The notes: generated by a model from the sequence alone, not told the origin. A stretch of 64,000 bases of DNA from Bryobacteraceae bacterium (GCA_026002875.1 BPGE01000001.1:1054001-1118000), one strand, 5' to 3'. Shown: positions 39,652 to 48,168, numbered from the stretch's first letter. Numbers and translations are program-made.

Positions 39652-42075
39652 ATGCCATCGAAGGAGCTGGTGGTCAGCCAGAACCGCCATGAAACGAAAG
39701 CGGCCATCCTCGAGGATGGCCAGCTGGTGGAGATTTATTTCCAGCGGGCCAACGAATATTCCTTGGCCGGCTCGATTCACAAAGGACGCGTGACCCGGGT
39801 CCTGCCCGGAATGCAGTCCGCCTTCGTCGACCTCGGCCTGGAGCGCGACTGCTTCCTGTACGTCTCGGACTTTTTCGAGGAAAACGCCGACGAGTTCGAC
39901 CGCGTTCCCGACGAGCGGCGCCCCCAGGAGCGCGCCCGCAGCCGTGCCGCTGCTCCTGCTCAGGAAGCCCCCGCGCCTGCTCCTGAAGAGGCTTCCGCCG
40001 GAGAGCCGGCCGAACGGTTCGACCGCCGTTCACGCCGCACGCGGCGGCGCCGCCGCAGCGGCCGCGGCCTGCCCGAGTCCAAGTTCGCCTCGCTCGAAGA
40101 GGCCGCTCCTGCTGCGCCTGAGACGGAGCCGGAACCGGAAGCCGCGGCGGATGACCTTCTGCTTTTGCCCGGCGAGTCTCTGGCCAAATACCGCCGGCGT
40201 CAGGAGGAATCCGGTTCCGAGGGCGGCGCGACGGAACTGACGCAGGCCGAACTGGAACAGGCCGCCGAGGAAGCCGCCGAGCAGATCCTCGACCGCGTCG
40301 AGGCGCTCGAGCATGCTGCCGACTGGCCGGAGACATCGGCGGAAGAAACGGAGCCCGAGACCGCTGCGGCAGGCGGGGAGGCGTCAGCCGCCACACAGCC
40401 GGAAATCCCGGAAGGCCCGGGTGAAGAGATCGTGGAAGAAGAAGTCTCCGCGCCGGCCGTCGCCGCTTCGGAGGCTGCCGAACAGCCTTCCTCCGGCGAG
40501 GAAACGCTCGCGGAAGCGGAGAGCGCCCCGGAGTCCTCCTCCGCCGCCGAGCTCGAAGAGCAGGCTGCCGCCGCAGCTGCCGGAACGCCGTCTGAAGAAG
40601 CCGCCGAGCCGGCCGCCGCTGAAGAGGCCGCGCCATCCGAAGAAGAAGAAGGCGTGGAACCCGCCCGCATGCCGGTCAGCCTTACCGCCACGCTCCGCGC
40701 CCAGGGCGGCCGCGTGCCGCACCGCATCACGCGCCGCTCCCGGCGCCGCGGGCGCGGCGACCGCACTGCGCCGGAAGCCGCGGAGGCGTCCGCTGCCGAG
40801 GCTCCCGTCCAGGCGACTGCGCCTCAGTCCGAGCCGGCAACGCCTGAACCGCCCTCCAGAGAGCGCGCTCCCCAGCCCTCCATCGCCGACCTGCTCAAGG
40901 AAGGCCAGGAGATCATCGTCCAGATCGCCAAGGAGCCGCTGGGCCAGAAAGGCGCCCGCATCACCAGCCACATCGCCCTGCCGGGGCGTTACGTCGTCTA
41001 CATGCCCACCGTGGATCACCTCGGGGTGAGCCGCCGCATCTCCACCGACCAGGAGCGCCAGCGGCTGCGCCGCATTCTTCAGAAGCACCGCGAGGACATC
41101 CCGGGCGGCTTCATCATGCGCACCGCCGGCGAAGGCCGCAGTGAAGAAGAAATCGCCGCCGACATGCGCCATCTGGCCACGCTGTGGCTCGACATCAAGC
41201 AGAAGGCCGAAAAACGCCGGGCGCCTGCGCTCCTGCACCACGACGTTGAAATCGTCCAGCGCATCATCCGCGATCAGCTGACCGAGGGCTTCAAGGCCAT
41301 CTGGGTGGATAGCGAAGACCTCTATGAACAGGTGCTGCACAACGTCGAGCGCTTCCAGCCGGATCTGCTCAGCCGGGTGAAGCTCTACACGCGCCCCGAG
41401 CCCATTTTCGACGCCTTCGGCATTACGCAGGAACTCGAAAAGGCTTTACGGCCGAAAGTCTGGCTGAAATCCGGCGGTTATATCGTCATCAATCAGACGG
41501 AAGCGCTGGTCGCAATCGACGTCAATACCGGAAAATTCGTCGGGAAATCCAACCGTCTCGAAGACACGATCGTCAAGACCAATCTCGAAGCCATCAAGGA
41601 AATCGTCCGCCAGATCCGGCTGCGCGACCTCGGCGGCATCATTGTCGTCGACTTCATCGACATGGAGGAGCGCAAGAACCGGCAGAAGGTGATGCAGGCG
41701 CTCGAAGAGGCCATGCGGCAGGACAAGGCGCCTTACAAGATCCTTCAGTTCAACGATTTCGGGCTGGTCGCCATCACCCGCAAGCGCGTCAAGCAGTCGC
41801 TGGAGCGCACGCTCTGCTCTCCGTGCCCGACCTGCGAGGGCGCCGGCTACGTCAAGAGCGTCACCACGGTCATCGGCGAAATTCTCACCGAGGCGGCGAA
41901 GTACGCCAAAGTCGTGGACACGCCCAACGTCGTGCTCCGCGTCCATCCCGACGTGGCCAGGGAGCTGAAGTCGACCGAAAACGATTATCTGGAGGAACTT
42001 GAAGAAGTCCTCCGGCGCCCTGTCGTGGTGACGCCGGATCCCCTGCTCCATCCGGAAAAGTTCGACATGGCGTAG
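39652..42075 (+). CDS. rng: Ribonuclease E/G with large insertion in the S1 domain
   Basis: A 5'-monophosphate-sensing endoribonuclease for mRNA decay and rRNA processing. The 807-residue protein starts with the S1 half-domain (EYSLAGSIHKGRVTRVLPGM, QSAFVDLGLERDCFLYVSD). Residues about 80-408 are an Ala/Glu/Pro-rich insertion with two arginine clusters (near 124-141 and 358-371). The S1 domain then resumes (LLKEGQEIIVQIAKEPLGQK) and is followed by the catalytic part: VAIDVNTGKFVGKSN and GGIIVVDFIDM with the metal aspartates, and the zinc-link CSPCPTCEGAGYV. The C-terminal scaffold of E. coli RNase E is absent. Confidence 0.94.
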   Translation: MPSKELVVSQNRHETKAAILEDGQLVEIYFQRANEYSLAGSIHKGRVTRVLPGMQSAFVDLGLERDCFLYVSDFFEENADEFDRVPDERRPQERARSRAAAPAQEAPAPAPEEASAGEPAERFDRRSRRTRRRRRSGRGLPESKFASLEEAAPAAPETEPEPEAAADDLLLLPGESLAKYRRRQEESGSEGGATELTQAELEQAAEEAAEQILDRVEALEHAADWPETSAEETEPETAAAGGEASAATQPEIPEGPGEEIVEEEVSAPAVAASEAAEQPSSGEETLAEAESAPESSSAAELEEQAAAAAAGTPSEEAAEPAAAEEAAPSEEEEGVEPARMPVSLTATLRAQGGRVPHRITRRSRRRGRGDRTAPEAAEASAAEAPVQATAPQSEPATPEPPSRERAPQPSIADLLKEGQEIIVQIAKEPLGQKGARITSHIALPGRYVVYMPTVDHLGVSRRISTDQERQRLRRILQKHREDIPGGFIMRTAGEGRSEEEIAADMRHLATLWLDIKQKAEKRRAPALLHHDVEIVQRIIRDQLTEGFKAIWVDSEDLYEQVLHNVERFQPDLLSRVKLYTRPEPIFDAFGITQELEKALRPKVWLKSGGYIVINQTEALVAIDVNTGKFVGKSNRLEDTIVKTNLEAIKEIVRQIRLRDLGGIIVVDFIDMEERKNRQKVMQALEEAMRQDKAPYKILQFNDFGLVAITRKRVKQSLERTLCSPCPTCEGAGYVKSVTTVIGEILTEAAKYAKVVDTPNVVLRVHPDVARELKSTENDYLEELEEVLRRPVVVTPDPLLHPEKFDMA

Positions 42076-42082
42076 GTTCGCC

Positions 42083-42934
42083 GTGACGGTTCCGTTCCGC
42101 ATCCTTTGGGCGCTGGCCGCCTCCGCCGTTCTCCTGTGCGGCCAGCGCATCACCGTCTTCAGCGAATTCCAGCGACCGCGTCCCGACGGCCAGGTCGTCT
42201 CCGCCGACAGGACCGCCTCGCGGCGGGAAATTCTTTCTCCAGCGCTCGTCCGCAACGGCTGGGCCTCGTTTGTCTTCACGGTCGAGGCCCCGCCGGGCGA
42301 ACCTTACACCATCTACGTCGCTCAGAATCCCGACGACACGGCGAAAGCGACTGTCTACCAGCTCGAATACACGGAAGCGCAGGGCGAGTGGGTTCCAGAT
42401 GGTCTCAGGCCCGTGCGTCAGCCCGTTCAGGCCATTCTGGACGATGGCCAGAAGACGCAGGCGTATCTGCTCGATCTCTTCCTGCCCGCTTCTACGCCGG
42501 TCGAGCGGTTCCGCCTGGAAATCCAGCTGCACGCCGCCGGCCGCTGGACCATTTATCCCATGGAAATGCGGCCCGTGGAAGCCGTGGCGCCTGAGCAGCC
42601 TCCCCTGCGGGGAAGCCTCGCTCCGGTTGCTGCGCGCGCGGACGCGACGATTGCGAGGACCCTTCAGCCCGCATACTGCGGCGGCACGGAAGGCCCTGGC
42701 GTAACGCTCGACTCCCTCCGCGCAGTGATCCTCCGCAATGTGTTGCAGGATCTTTCTCTCGCACGGCAGAAGCAGGCCGGGCGGGGCGACGCGGTTCTGG
42801 ACGTTCTGCTCCGGGGCGGCGGCTGGAAGTCCCGCGAGGATTTCTGCGCCGCCTCTGCGCCTGCTCCGCGAGGTCCAGAGTGGTGGCTCCGCGTCCGCGG
42901 CCATCTCTATCAGGGGCTCCCGCTGCCTGAGTGA
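42083..42934 (+). CDS. Exported hypothetical protein
   Basis: A 283-residue protein with a signal peptide (RILWALAASAVLLCGQRITV) and a body I cannot assign. Segments such as NGWASFVFTVEAPPGEPYTI, VYQLEYTEAQGEWVPDG and VERFRLEIQLHAAGRWTIYP read as beta-sandwich strands. A tail of about 70 residues is helical (RAVILRNVLQDLSLARQKQA). The GTG start at 42083 lies 7 bases after the rng stop, so it is probably co-transcribed with rng. Confidence 0.65.
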   Translation: MTVPFRILWALAASAVLLCGQRITVFSEFQRPRPDGQVVSADRTASRREILSPALVRNGWASFVFTVEAPPGEPYTIYVAQNPDDTAKATVYQLEYTEAQGEWVPDGLRPVRQPVQAILDDGQKTQAYLLDLFLPASTPVERFRLEIQLHAAGRWTIYPMEMRPVEAVAPEQPPLRGSLAPVAARADATIARTLQPAYCGGTEGPGVTLDSLRAVILRNVLQDLSLARQKQAGRGDAVLDVLLRGGGWKSREDFCAASAPAPRGPEWWLRVRGHLYQGLPLPE

Positions 42935-43070
42935 GCTCCCATCCTCCTGCCTGGCATCCGCATGGACAATCACTGCTGCGAGCTCAGAGCCCGGCACTGT
43001 CCCGCCCATTGAAACCTCTGCATCGCATACGGAGCGCGCGACCGCGCCGCCGGCCGCCCAGCCTCGTCAC

Positions 43071-43091
43071 ACGGGTGATTTTCGGGAGAGC
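43071..43091 (+). repeat. Dispersed intergenic repeat, partial copy
   Basis: ACGGGTGATTTTCGGGAGAGC matches the right end of the copy at 43194-43213 apart from one extra T; 15 consecutive bases (GATTTTCGGGAGAGC, allowing the G) are shared. Confidence 0.6.
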
Positions 43092-43158
43092 CACTCTGAC
43101 CCTCCGGGACATCAGCACGAATGAAGATTCCCGCGAGCTCATCGCGGGGACAGAGCCG

Positions 43159-43214
43159 CGAGAGCAAGCGGTCCTCTCGCGCCCCGCAGCCGAACGGGGA
43201 TTTTCGGGAGAGCG
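43159..43214 (+). repeat. Dispersed intergenic repeat, copy 2
   Basis: Aligns with 14447-14503 (44 of 57 positions). Its left half folds into a perfect 8-bp hairpin, CGCGAGAG (43157-43164) with CTCTCGCG (43174-43181) around 9 bases. The right half carries ATTTTCGGGAGAGC. Confidence 0.65.
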
Positions 43215-43386
43215 GTCCCCCGGTGGTTCCGTCCCGCGGGGAGTCTTTCCGCAAGGTCATCCGCAGCGGACGCCCGCCTGCACGGTCAGGCAGCCTCGCG
43301 AGGCGCGCGCAAAAGCAGATTCCGGCTGAAATGGTAAACTGAAAAAGTACGTCCAGCGCAGTGCGCCTGCCCTGCGATTCGAACCC

Positions 43387-43476
43387 GGAGAGGTGGCCGA
43401 GTGGTTGAAGGCGCACGCTTGGAAAGCGTGTATACGGGAAACCGTATCGCGGGTTCGAATCCCGCCCTCTCCGCCA
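43387..43476 (+). tRNA. tRNA-Ser (anticodon GGA)
   Basis: A 90-base class II tRNA with encoded CCA. Acceptor stem GGAGAGG/CCTCTCC, discriminator G, anticodon stem CACGC/GCGTG with loop TTGGAAA (anticodon GGA at 43421-43423), long variable arm (TATACGGGAAACCGTATC region) and T-arm GCGGGTTCGAATCCCGC. The anticodon reads UCC and UCU. All expected type II serine features are present. Confidence 0.98.
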
Positions 43477-43867
43477 TTTGCCTGGAATCGCTCCCCCTCG
43501 AAATCAACTGAGCTGCAGCCTGTGGTTCGTGCGCTGTTGAAAGCGCGGTTTTCGGCACCCGGCTCTGGCCATACAGCTTGAAACCTGCATCTGAATCCTC
43601 GGGAAAACCCGCCTCGCTCCGGGCCGGTGGCAGTTCGTCTCGCTGCCACGCAGGGCAGCACGCGCACGTGGAACCCGCGCCCCGGCGCGGATTGCATCGG
43701 ATTGCCGGAAGGGCCCGAGTCCATTCGCCTCCGCCGACTCGACGCCCGCAGAGACGCGTCCGGCGGTTTGATGCGCGTGACTGAAACAGACCGCCCAAGT
43801 ACTCAAGTCAAAGAGGCCGCCGCGCCGGGAGCGCAAGCGCTGCTTCCGTGTCGAAGGGGCGGCGGCG
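43477..43867 (+). other. Intergenic region after tRNA-Ser
   Basis: 391 bases between the tRNA and the end of hpnE. A 7-bp hairpin (GTGGCAG 43627-43633 with CTGCCAC 43643-43649) is the only structure noticed; there is no T run and no convincing gene. No integrase or attachment repeat of the tRNA 3' end was seen. Confidence 0.45.
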
Positions 43868-45187
43868 TCAGGCGATGTCGGGCAACAGGAACTTCCGCGG
43901 CTGGCCAAAGGCATGGCATACGGCTTCCGCGGCACGATAGCCGCTGCGGGCGGCGCCTTCCATGGTGGACGGCCAGCCCGTGTCGGTCCAGTCGCCGGCG
44001 AGGAACAGGTTCTCGAAGCGCGTCTCGGGCCGAGGTCTGCGCGCTGCCAGGCCCGGCCGCGCCGAGAAAGTCGCCCGGATTTCCTTCACGACGTGATAGC
44101 GCTCGAGCCGCGCCCGGCGCGCTTCCGGCAGGTAGCGGCAGAGGTCCTCGAAGGCGCGCACTGCGGCCTGCTGGCGCGGCCAGGTTTCCAGAAAACGCGA
44201 GGCGCTGACCACCAGCTGGAGATAACGGCCCCCGCTCTTGTTGAAGAACCACTGAAAGGGCGAATCCAGCAGCACGGCGTGCGGCAGATCCGTCACCGGA
44301 CGGTCGAACCACAGATGGATGCCAGCGATGGGAGAGTGCTCGAAGACAGACCAGTCATCCAGCAGGCCGGGCGCCAATTGCCGAAGGGGTTCGAAAGGCA
44401 GCGCAGAGACGAAGACATCGGCTTCCACGGGGCCGTTGTCCGTCAGCAGCGCGCGGATGCGGCGGCCTTCCGTGTGCAGGCCGGTGACTTTGCGCCGCAG
44501 CAGCACCTGCGCGCCAGTGGAAGGGGCGAGCCGCTCCGCCGAGTGAATCTCGCCCAGGGGCACGCGCGGGACGCCCATCTGGTAGGCGTCTCTGGCCGAG
44601 AGGAAGGCGAGCCGGAACACCTTGAAACCGTGCAGTGCGGCCATGCGGTCCAGTTCCTCGTTCACGGCGCTGACCAGAACCGGGGCCCAGAAGCGGCTGA
44701 TCGTGCGCGGGCTCTGGCGCTTCTCCTCGAGCCACTGCTGCATCGTGATGGAGTCGAGATCGGAGCGGCGGCCGTATTCCCGGCGCAGAGCGAGGAGGCC
44801 GCGAGCCGCTTCCAGCTTCTCGCCGGGCGAGAGGAAGCGTAGCGAGGCGAAGCTGCCGGAGAAATGCAGCGGCGCCGGCAGGAAGCCGGAACGGAGAACG
44901 GAACGGCGGCCGCCTGGCTCGAGATAGTGAAATTCCCCGTGGAATTCGATCTGGTCTTCAACGCCCAGGCGGCGGTACAAATCCAGCAGATTGACGCAGC
45001 ATTTCAGCAGAATATGCTGGCAGTTGTCGATGACCTCCGAATCCCGGCCCGGCAGGGCGTAGGAAGAGGCGCGGCCTCCCAGATACGGCCGGGATTCCAG
45101 CAGAATGACGCGGAAGCCCGCATCGGCCAAGGCCGCGGCCGCTGCAATTCCGGCCACTCCGCCGCCGGCGATGGCTGCCGTGCGCAT
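43868..45187 (-). CDS. hpnE: Hydroxysqualene dehydroxylase-like FAD enzyme
   Basis: HpnE reduces hydroxysqualene to squalene in the three-enzyme HpnCDE route towards hopanoids. The 439-residue protein has an N-terminal dinucleotide motif (GGGVAGIAAAAALADAGFRV, ending in LLESRPYLGGRASS) and the family segments DNCQHILLKCCVNLLDLYRR, FWAPVLVSAVNEELDRMAAL and GVPRVPLGEIHS. Near the end, LFLAGDWTDTGWPSTMEGA is the second FAD contact. HpnC and HpnD are not in the window. Related phytoene desaturase-like enzymes are the alternative. Confidence 0.88.
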   Translation of the reverse strand: MRTAAIAGGGVAGIAAAAALADAGFRVILLESRPYLGGRASSYALPGRDSEVIDNCQHILLKCCVNLLDLYRRLGVEDQIEFHGEFHYLEPGGRRSVLRSGFLPAPLHFSGSFASLRFLSPGEKLEAARGLLALRREYGRRSDLDSITMQQWLEEKRQSPRTISRFWAPVLVSAVNEELDRMAALHGFKVFRLAFLSARDAYQMGVPRVPLGEIHSAERLAPSTGAQVLLRRKVTGLHTEGRRIRALLTDNGPVEADVFVSALPFEPLRQLAPGLLDDWSVFEHSPIAGIHLWFDRPVTDLPHAVLLDSPFQWFFNKSGGRYLQLVVSASRFLETWPRQQAAVRAFEDLCRYLPEARRARLERYHVVKEIRATFSARPGLAARRPRPETRFENLFLAGDWTDTGWPSTMEGAARSGYRAAEAVCHAFGQPRKFLLPDIA

Positions 45188-45304
45188 TCAGAAACGCAGC
45201 GGCAGGCGCGCCCGCTTTCCGCCGCCGCCCTCCGAGTCCCAGGCGAGGGCCAGCCAGGCGCAGATCAGCAGAAACAGCATGTAAATGGCGTCGGAAAGTG
45301 TCAT
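45188..45304 (-). CDS. Possible 38-residue membrane peptide
   Basis: MTLSDAIYMLFLLICAWLAL opens a 38-codon frame with one membrane helix and a basic end (KRARLPLRF). It ends directly before the hpnE ATG (TGA then ATG) and begins 105 bases after trpE(G). A real microprotein would be coupled to hpnE, but the frame is short and the ribosome binding site is poor. Confidence 0.4.
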   Translation of the reverse strand: MTLSDAIYMLFLLICAWLALAWDSEGGGGKRARLPLRF

Positions 45305-45409
45305 GCTTCTGTCACCAGTCTGCCTGACGGCGCCCTGCCGCACAACGGCTTTACTGTACCAGTACCCGGGGCGAACTGCCTGCGAATGGCGCCCGGCACG
45401 CCCCAAAAA

Positions 45410-47590
45410 TCATCCGTTTCCGCCTGAGCCGGACGCTTTGCCGCCGGCGGAGCGGGCCGTGCGGAAATGGCGGACCATGTTCTCGATCATCTTCAGCCCG
45501 TGGTCTCCATCCTGCGACAGGAGGCTTTCCGGGTGGAACTGCACGGCTTCCACCGGAAGCGAGCGGTGGCGGACGCCCATGATGACTCCGTCCTCGCTTT
45601 CCGCCGTAATTTCCAGGTCCGGCGGCAATTTCTCGCGGATGGCAAACAGCGAGTGATACCGGCCGACTTTCACGTCCTGGGGCAGGCCGGCGAAGACGCC
45701 GCGGCCGTCGTGCCGCACCGTCGACGGCTTGCCGTGCATGGGGTAGGGAAGCACGCCCAGCTCGCCGCCGAACGCCTCCACCACGCCCTGCAATCCGAGG
45801 CACACGCCGAAAACCGGAAGGCCCCGGGCGGCGCAGGCCCGTACCACTCCCGGGACGCCGAAATCCGCAGGCCGCCCGGGGCCCGGTGAAATGAGCACAA
45901 TATCGGGCTTCACTTCATCCAGCAATTCCAGAGGAAATCCGGCGCGGTATGTGGTGACTTGCGCCCCGGTCTGGCGGACGTAATTCGCGAGAGTCTGAAT
46001 GAAACAATCGTCATTATCCACGAGCAGAACGCGGAGACCCCGGCCGGGCTGCGGAGGGCGCGTGCGGCTGCGGGCGGAAGGCTGCGGCTCGAGCGAGCGG
46101 AAAAAGCCGGTCGCCTTGAGGCGCGTTTCCCGCTCTTCAGCTGCGGGGTCGGAATCGTACAGGATCGTCGCACCTGCGCCATAGCGCGCCAGCCCGTCCC
46201 GCAGATGAACCGTGCGGATCAGGATGCCCGTGTTGATGTCCCCGTTGAGCGACAGCATGCCGACGGCGCCGCCGTACCAGCCGCGGGCGTCTTTCTCGAG
46301 ATCTTCGATGGCCTGCGCCGCCGCTTTCTTGGGTGCGCCGATCACCGTGACGGCCCACATGTGGGACAGGAAAGCGTCGAGGGAATCGTAGCCCTCGTCC
46401 AGCTCTCCTTCAACGTGATCCACGGTATGGAACAGACCGGCGTAGCGCTCGATGAGGCGCCGCCCGATGACGCGGACCGAGCCGGGCTTGCAAACGCGCG
46501 ATTTGTCATTGCGGTCCACGTCCGTGCACATGGTCAGCTCGCTCTCCTCCTTGGGAGAGTTGAGCAGCTCGCGGATCAGATCGTGATCCCGCATGGGATC
46601 GCCGGTGCGGCGCACCGTTCCCGAAATCGGGCAGGTTTCCACGCGCCGGCCCTCCACGCGGACGAACATCTCCGGAGAAGCTCCGGCAAGCTGTTCGTCG
46701 CCGAACTGAAGCAGAAACTCGTACGGGCTCGGGCTGCCTTTCTGAATTCGGCGGAACAGGTCGGCGGCGCTGCCTTCAAATCCGGCGGAGAAGGTCTGGC
46801 GCAGGACCACCTCGTAATAGTCGCCGCGTTTCATGCCCTCGCGGACGCGCTCGACCTTGGCCATGTACTCTTCCGGCTCGTGATCGCTGGAGATTTCGGA
46901 AGGGCCGGACCGGGGGCAGGGGGCGATGTCCTCGCCCGTGCGCGGCAGGCCGAGAGTGGAAAGGTGCTCGAAGTCGAAGTCGTATTGGAACCGCTCGATG
47001 ACTTCCTTCTTGCGGTCCATGAAACAGATGTCGTCGCAGAGGAAGAGGCGGAGATCTTTCTGTCCTGATGGGCGGGGCAGGCGCAGGCGGATGGGATCAA
47101 ACTGGAACAGCAGATCGTAGCCGAAAGCGCCGACGAGGGCCAGACGGTTGTCCCGGGGGTGGCGGAATTCCGTCACCAGCGCCCGCAGGATGGAAAAGAA
47201 CGAGGGCTGTTTGGAGCGCTGCTCTTCAGGGAACAGATCCGGCAATGGCTTCAGGCGTCCGCGCAGGGCGCCCGCAACCAGCTCCAGCGACTCCCAGTGG
47301 GGATGATCGCGAAGCAGGTGGAAGAACACCTCCGCCAGCATCTGTCCGCGCAGGTTGAGAGGGTGGAATTCGAGTTCCCGCCCGGCGCCGGAGATCTCCA
47401 GGGGCGGGTTGACGCTGGCGACATCCCACCTTGAATAGCGCTCCGGGTATTCGTAGCCAGAGGAAAGATAGATCCCCCGGCGGCGGTCCAGTTCGCGCAG
47501 AAGATGATCCAGCCCCTTCCGGAATGGCATCCGGGAACGCGCGCGGGTGACCGTGACGCCCCGCGGGGTTGTGTAGCGAAGGATGGACAT
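45410..47590 (-). CDS. trpE(G): Fused anthranilate synthase TrpE(G)
   Basis: A single chain carrying both subunits of anthranilate synthase, which makes anthranilate from chorismate and glutamine. Of 726 residues, about 1-510 are the TrpE part (TPRGVTVTRARSRMPF start, GDYYEVVLRQTFS, CPISGTVRRTGDPMRDHDLI, ESELTMCTDVDRNDKSRVC) and about 530-720 the glutamine amidotransferase (LLVDNDDCFIQTLANYV, ISPGPGRP, FGVCLGLQGVVEAFGG with the catalytic Cys, VQFHPES with His-Glu). The layout is that of rhizobial TrpE(G); the similar phenazine enzyme PhzE is the alternative. No other trp gene is near. Confidence 0.92.
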   Translation of the reverse strand: MSILRYTTPRGVTVTRARSRMPFRKGLDHLLRELDRRRGIYLSSGYEYPERYSRWDVASVNPPLEISGAGRELEFHPLNLRGQMLAEVFFHLLRDHPHWESLELVAGALRGRLKPLPDLFPEEQRSKQPSFFSILRALVTEFRHPRDNRLALVGAFGYDLLFQFDPIRLRLPRPSGQKDLRLFLCDDICFMDRKKEVIERFQYDFDFEHLSTLGLPRTGEDIAPCPRSGPSEISSDHEPEEYMAKVERVREGMKRGDYYEVVLRQTFSAGFEGSAADLFRRIQKGSPSPYEFLLQFGDEQLAGASPEMFVRVEGRRVETCPISGTVRRTGDPMRDHDLIRELLNSPKEESELTMCTDVDRNDKSRVCKPGSVRVIGRRLIERYAGLFHTVDHVEGELDEGYDSLDAFLSHMWAVTVIGAPKKAAAQAIEDLEKDARGWYGGAVGMLSLNGDINTGILIRTVHLRDGLARYGAGATILYDSDPAAEERETRLKATGFFRSLEPQPSARSRTRPPQPGRGLRVLLVDNDDCFIQTLANYVRQTGAQVTTYRAGFPLELLDEVKPDIVLISPGPGRPADFGVPGVVRACAARGLPVFGVCLGLQGVVEAFGGELGVLPYPMHGKPSTVRHDGRGVFAGLPQDVKVGRYHSLFAIREKLPPDLEITAESEDGVIMGVRHRSLPVEAVQFHPESLLSQDGDHGLKMIENMVRHFRTARSAGGKASGSGGNG

Positions 47591-47644
47591 CCGAAAGTAT
47601 CAAGGGTAGCATCCGGCGGACCGGCGGCGAGGACGGCGCGGCCA

Positions 47645-47660
47645 TAGTACTCGGGTACTA
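47645..47660 (+). promoter_or_regulatory. Inverted repeat in the trpE(G)/pilZ divergent region
   Basis: TAGTAC and GTACTA form a 6-bp inverted repeat around TCGG, between the divergent trpE(G) (start 47590) and PilZ genes. It could be an operator for either; no regulator is assigned. Confidence 0.4.
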
Positions 47661-47732
47661 AGCAATTTCAGGACTTCCGCGCTATTGATCAGCCTGACAA
47701 TCGCCGGGATGATGCCATTAGGGATGAACGCC

Positions 47733-48098
47733 ATGATGCCCTTTGAAGCGAACGCGACTCCGAACGAAGTGCAGAGAAACGACCGCCGCCGCACGGACCG
47801 CTTCCCGCTTTCCTGCGAGCTGGTTTACCGCATGAGCGGCAAACGCCTGGCGCACGAGCAGGGCTCCGGGATGACCATCGACATGAGCAGCGGGGGCGTG
47901 CTGTTCCGGTGCGACCGGCAGCTGTTGCCCGGCAAGCGCATCGAGATGGCCATCAGCTGGCCGGCGCAGCTCGACAATCGCTGCGGGTTGAAACTGATCG
48001 CCCGGGGACGCGTGGTTCGCTCCAACGGCACTCAGGCGGCCGTGGCGATCCAGCAGTACGAGTTCCGCACGATGGGCAGGCAAGGCTTGTCTCTGTAG
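47733..48098 (+). CDS. PilZ-domain protein
   Basis: A single PilZ domain, a c-di-GMP receptor module. The two binding motifs are present: RNDRRRTDRF (RxxxR type) and DMSSGGVLF (DxSxxG). The rest, RIEMAISWPAQL, LIARGRVVRSNGTQAAVAIQ and YEF, fits the barrel. About 121 residues from the ATG at 47733; several other in-frame starts exist between 47685 and 47736, so the N-terminus is uncertain. A strong terminator follows 28 bases after the stop. Confidence 0.88.
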   Translation: MMPFEANATPNEVQRNDRRRTDRFPLSCELVYRMSGKRLAHEQGSGMTIDMSSGGVLFRCDRQLLPGKRIEMAISWPAQLDNRCGLKLIARGRVVRSNGTQAAVAIQQYEFRTMGRQGLSL

Positions 48099-48125
48099 GT
48101 TTCGACTCTCTTCTCCCTGACCCGA

Positions 48126-48157
48126 CGAAGCGGACCCGCGAGGGTCCGCTTCGTTTT
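48126..48157 (+). terminator. Intrinsic terminator of the PilZ gene
   Basis: CGAAGCGGACCC and GGGTCCGCTTCG form a perfect 12-bp stem closed by the tetraloop GCGA, followed by TTTT. It lies between the convergent PilZ and sugar-nucleotide genes and has a T run only in the plus direction. Confidence 0.9.
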
Positions 48158-48168
48158 GCATTCCATGC

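Larger units (their letters stand above)
42935..43386 (+). other. Intergenic region (452 bases) with dispersed repeats
   Basis: No convincing gene. It holds a partial (43071-43091) and a full (43159-43214) copy of a repeat also found at 14447. Just before the tRNA, 43376-43386 is the reverse complement of the tRNA T-arm core. TAAACT at 43335-43340 may be the -10 element of the tRNA promoter, without a clear -35. Confidence 0.5.

Noticed and set aside
47591-47732. Tryptophan attenuator before trpE(G)
   Set aside because: No short frame with tandem Trp codons and no alternative terminator was found in the leader.
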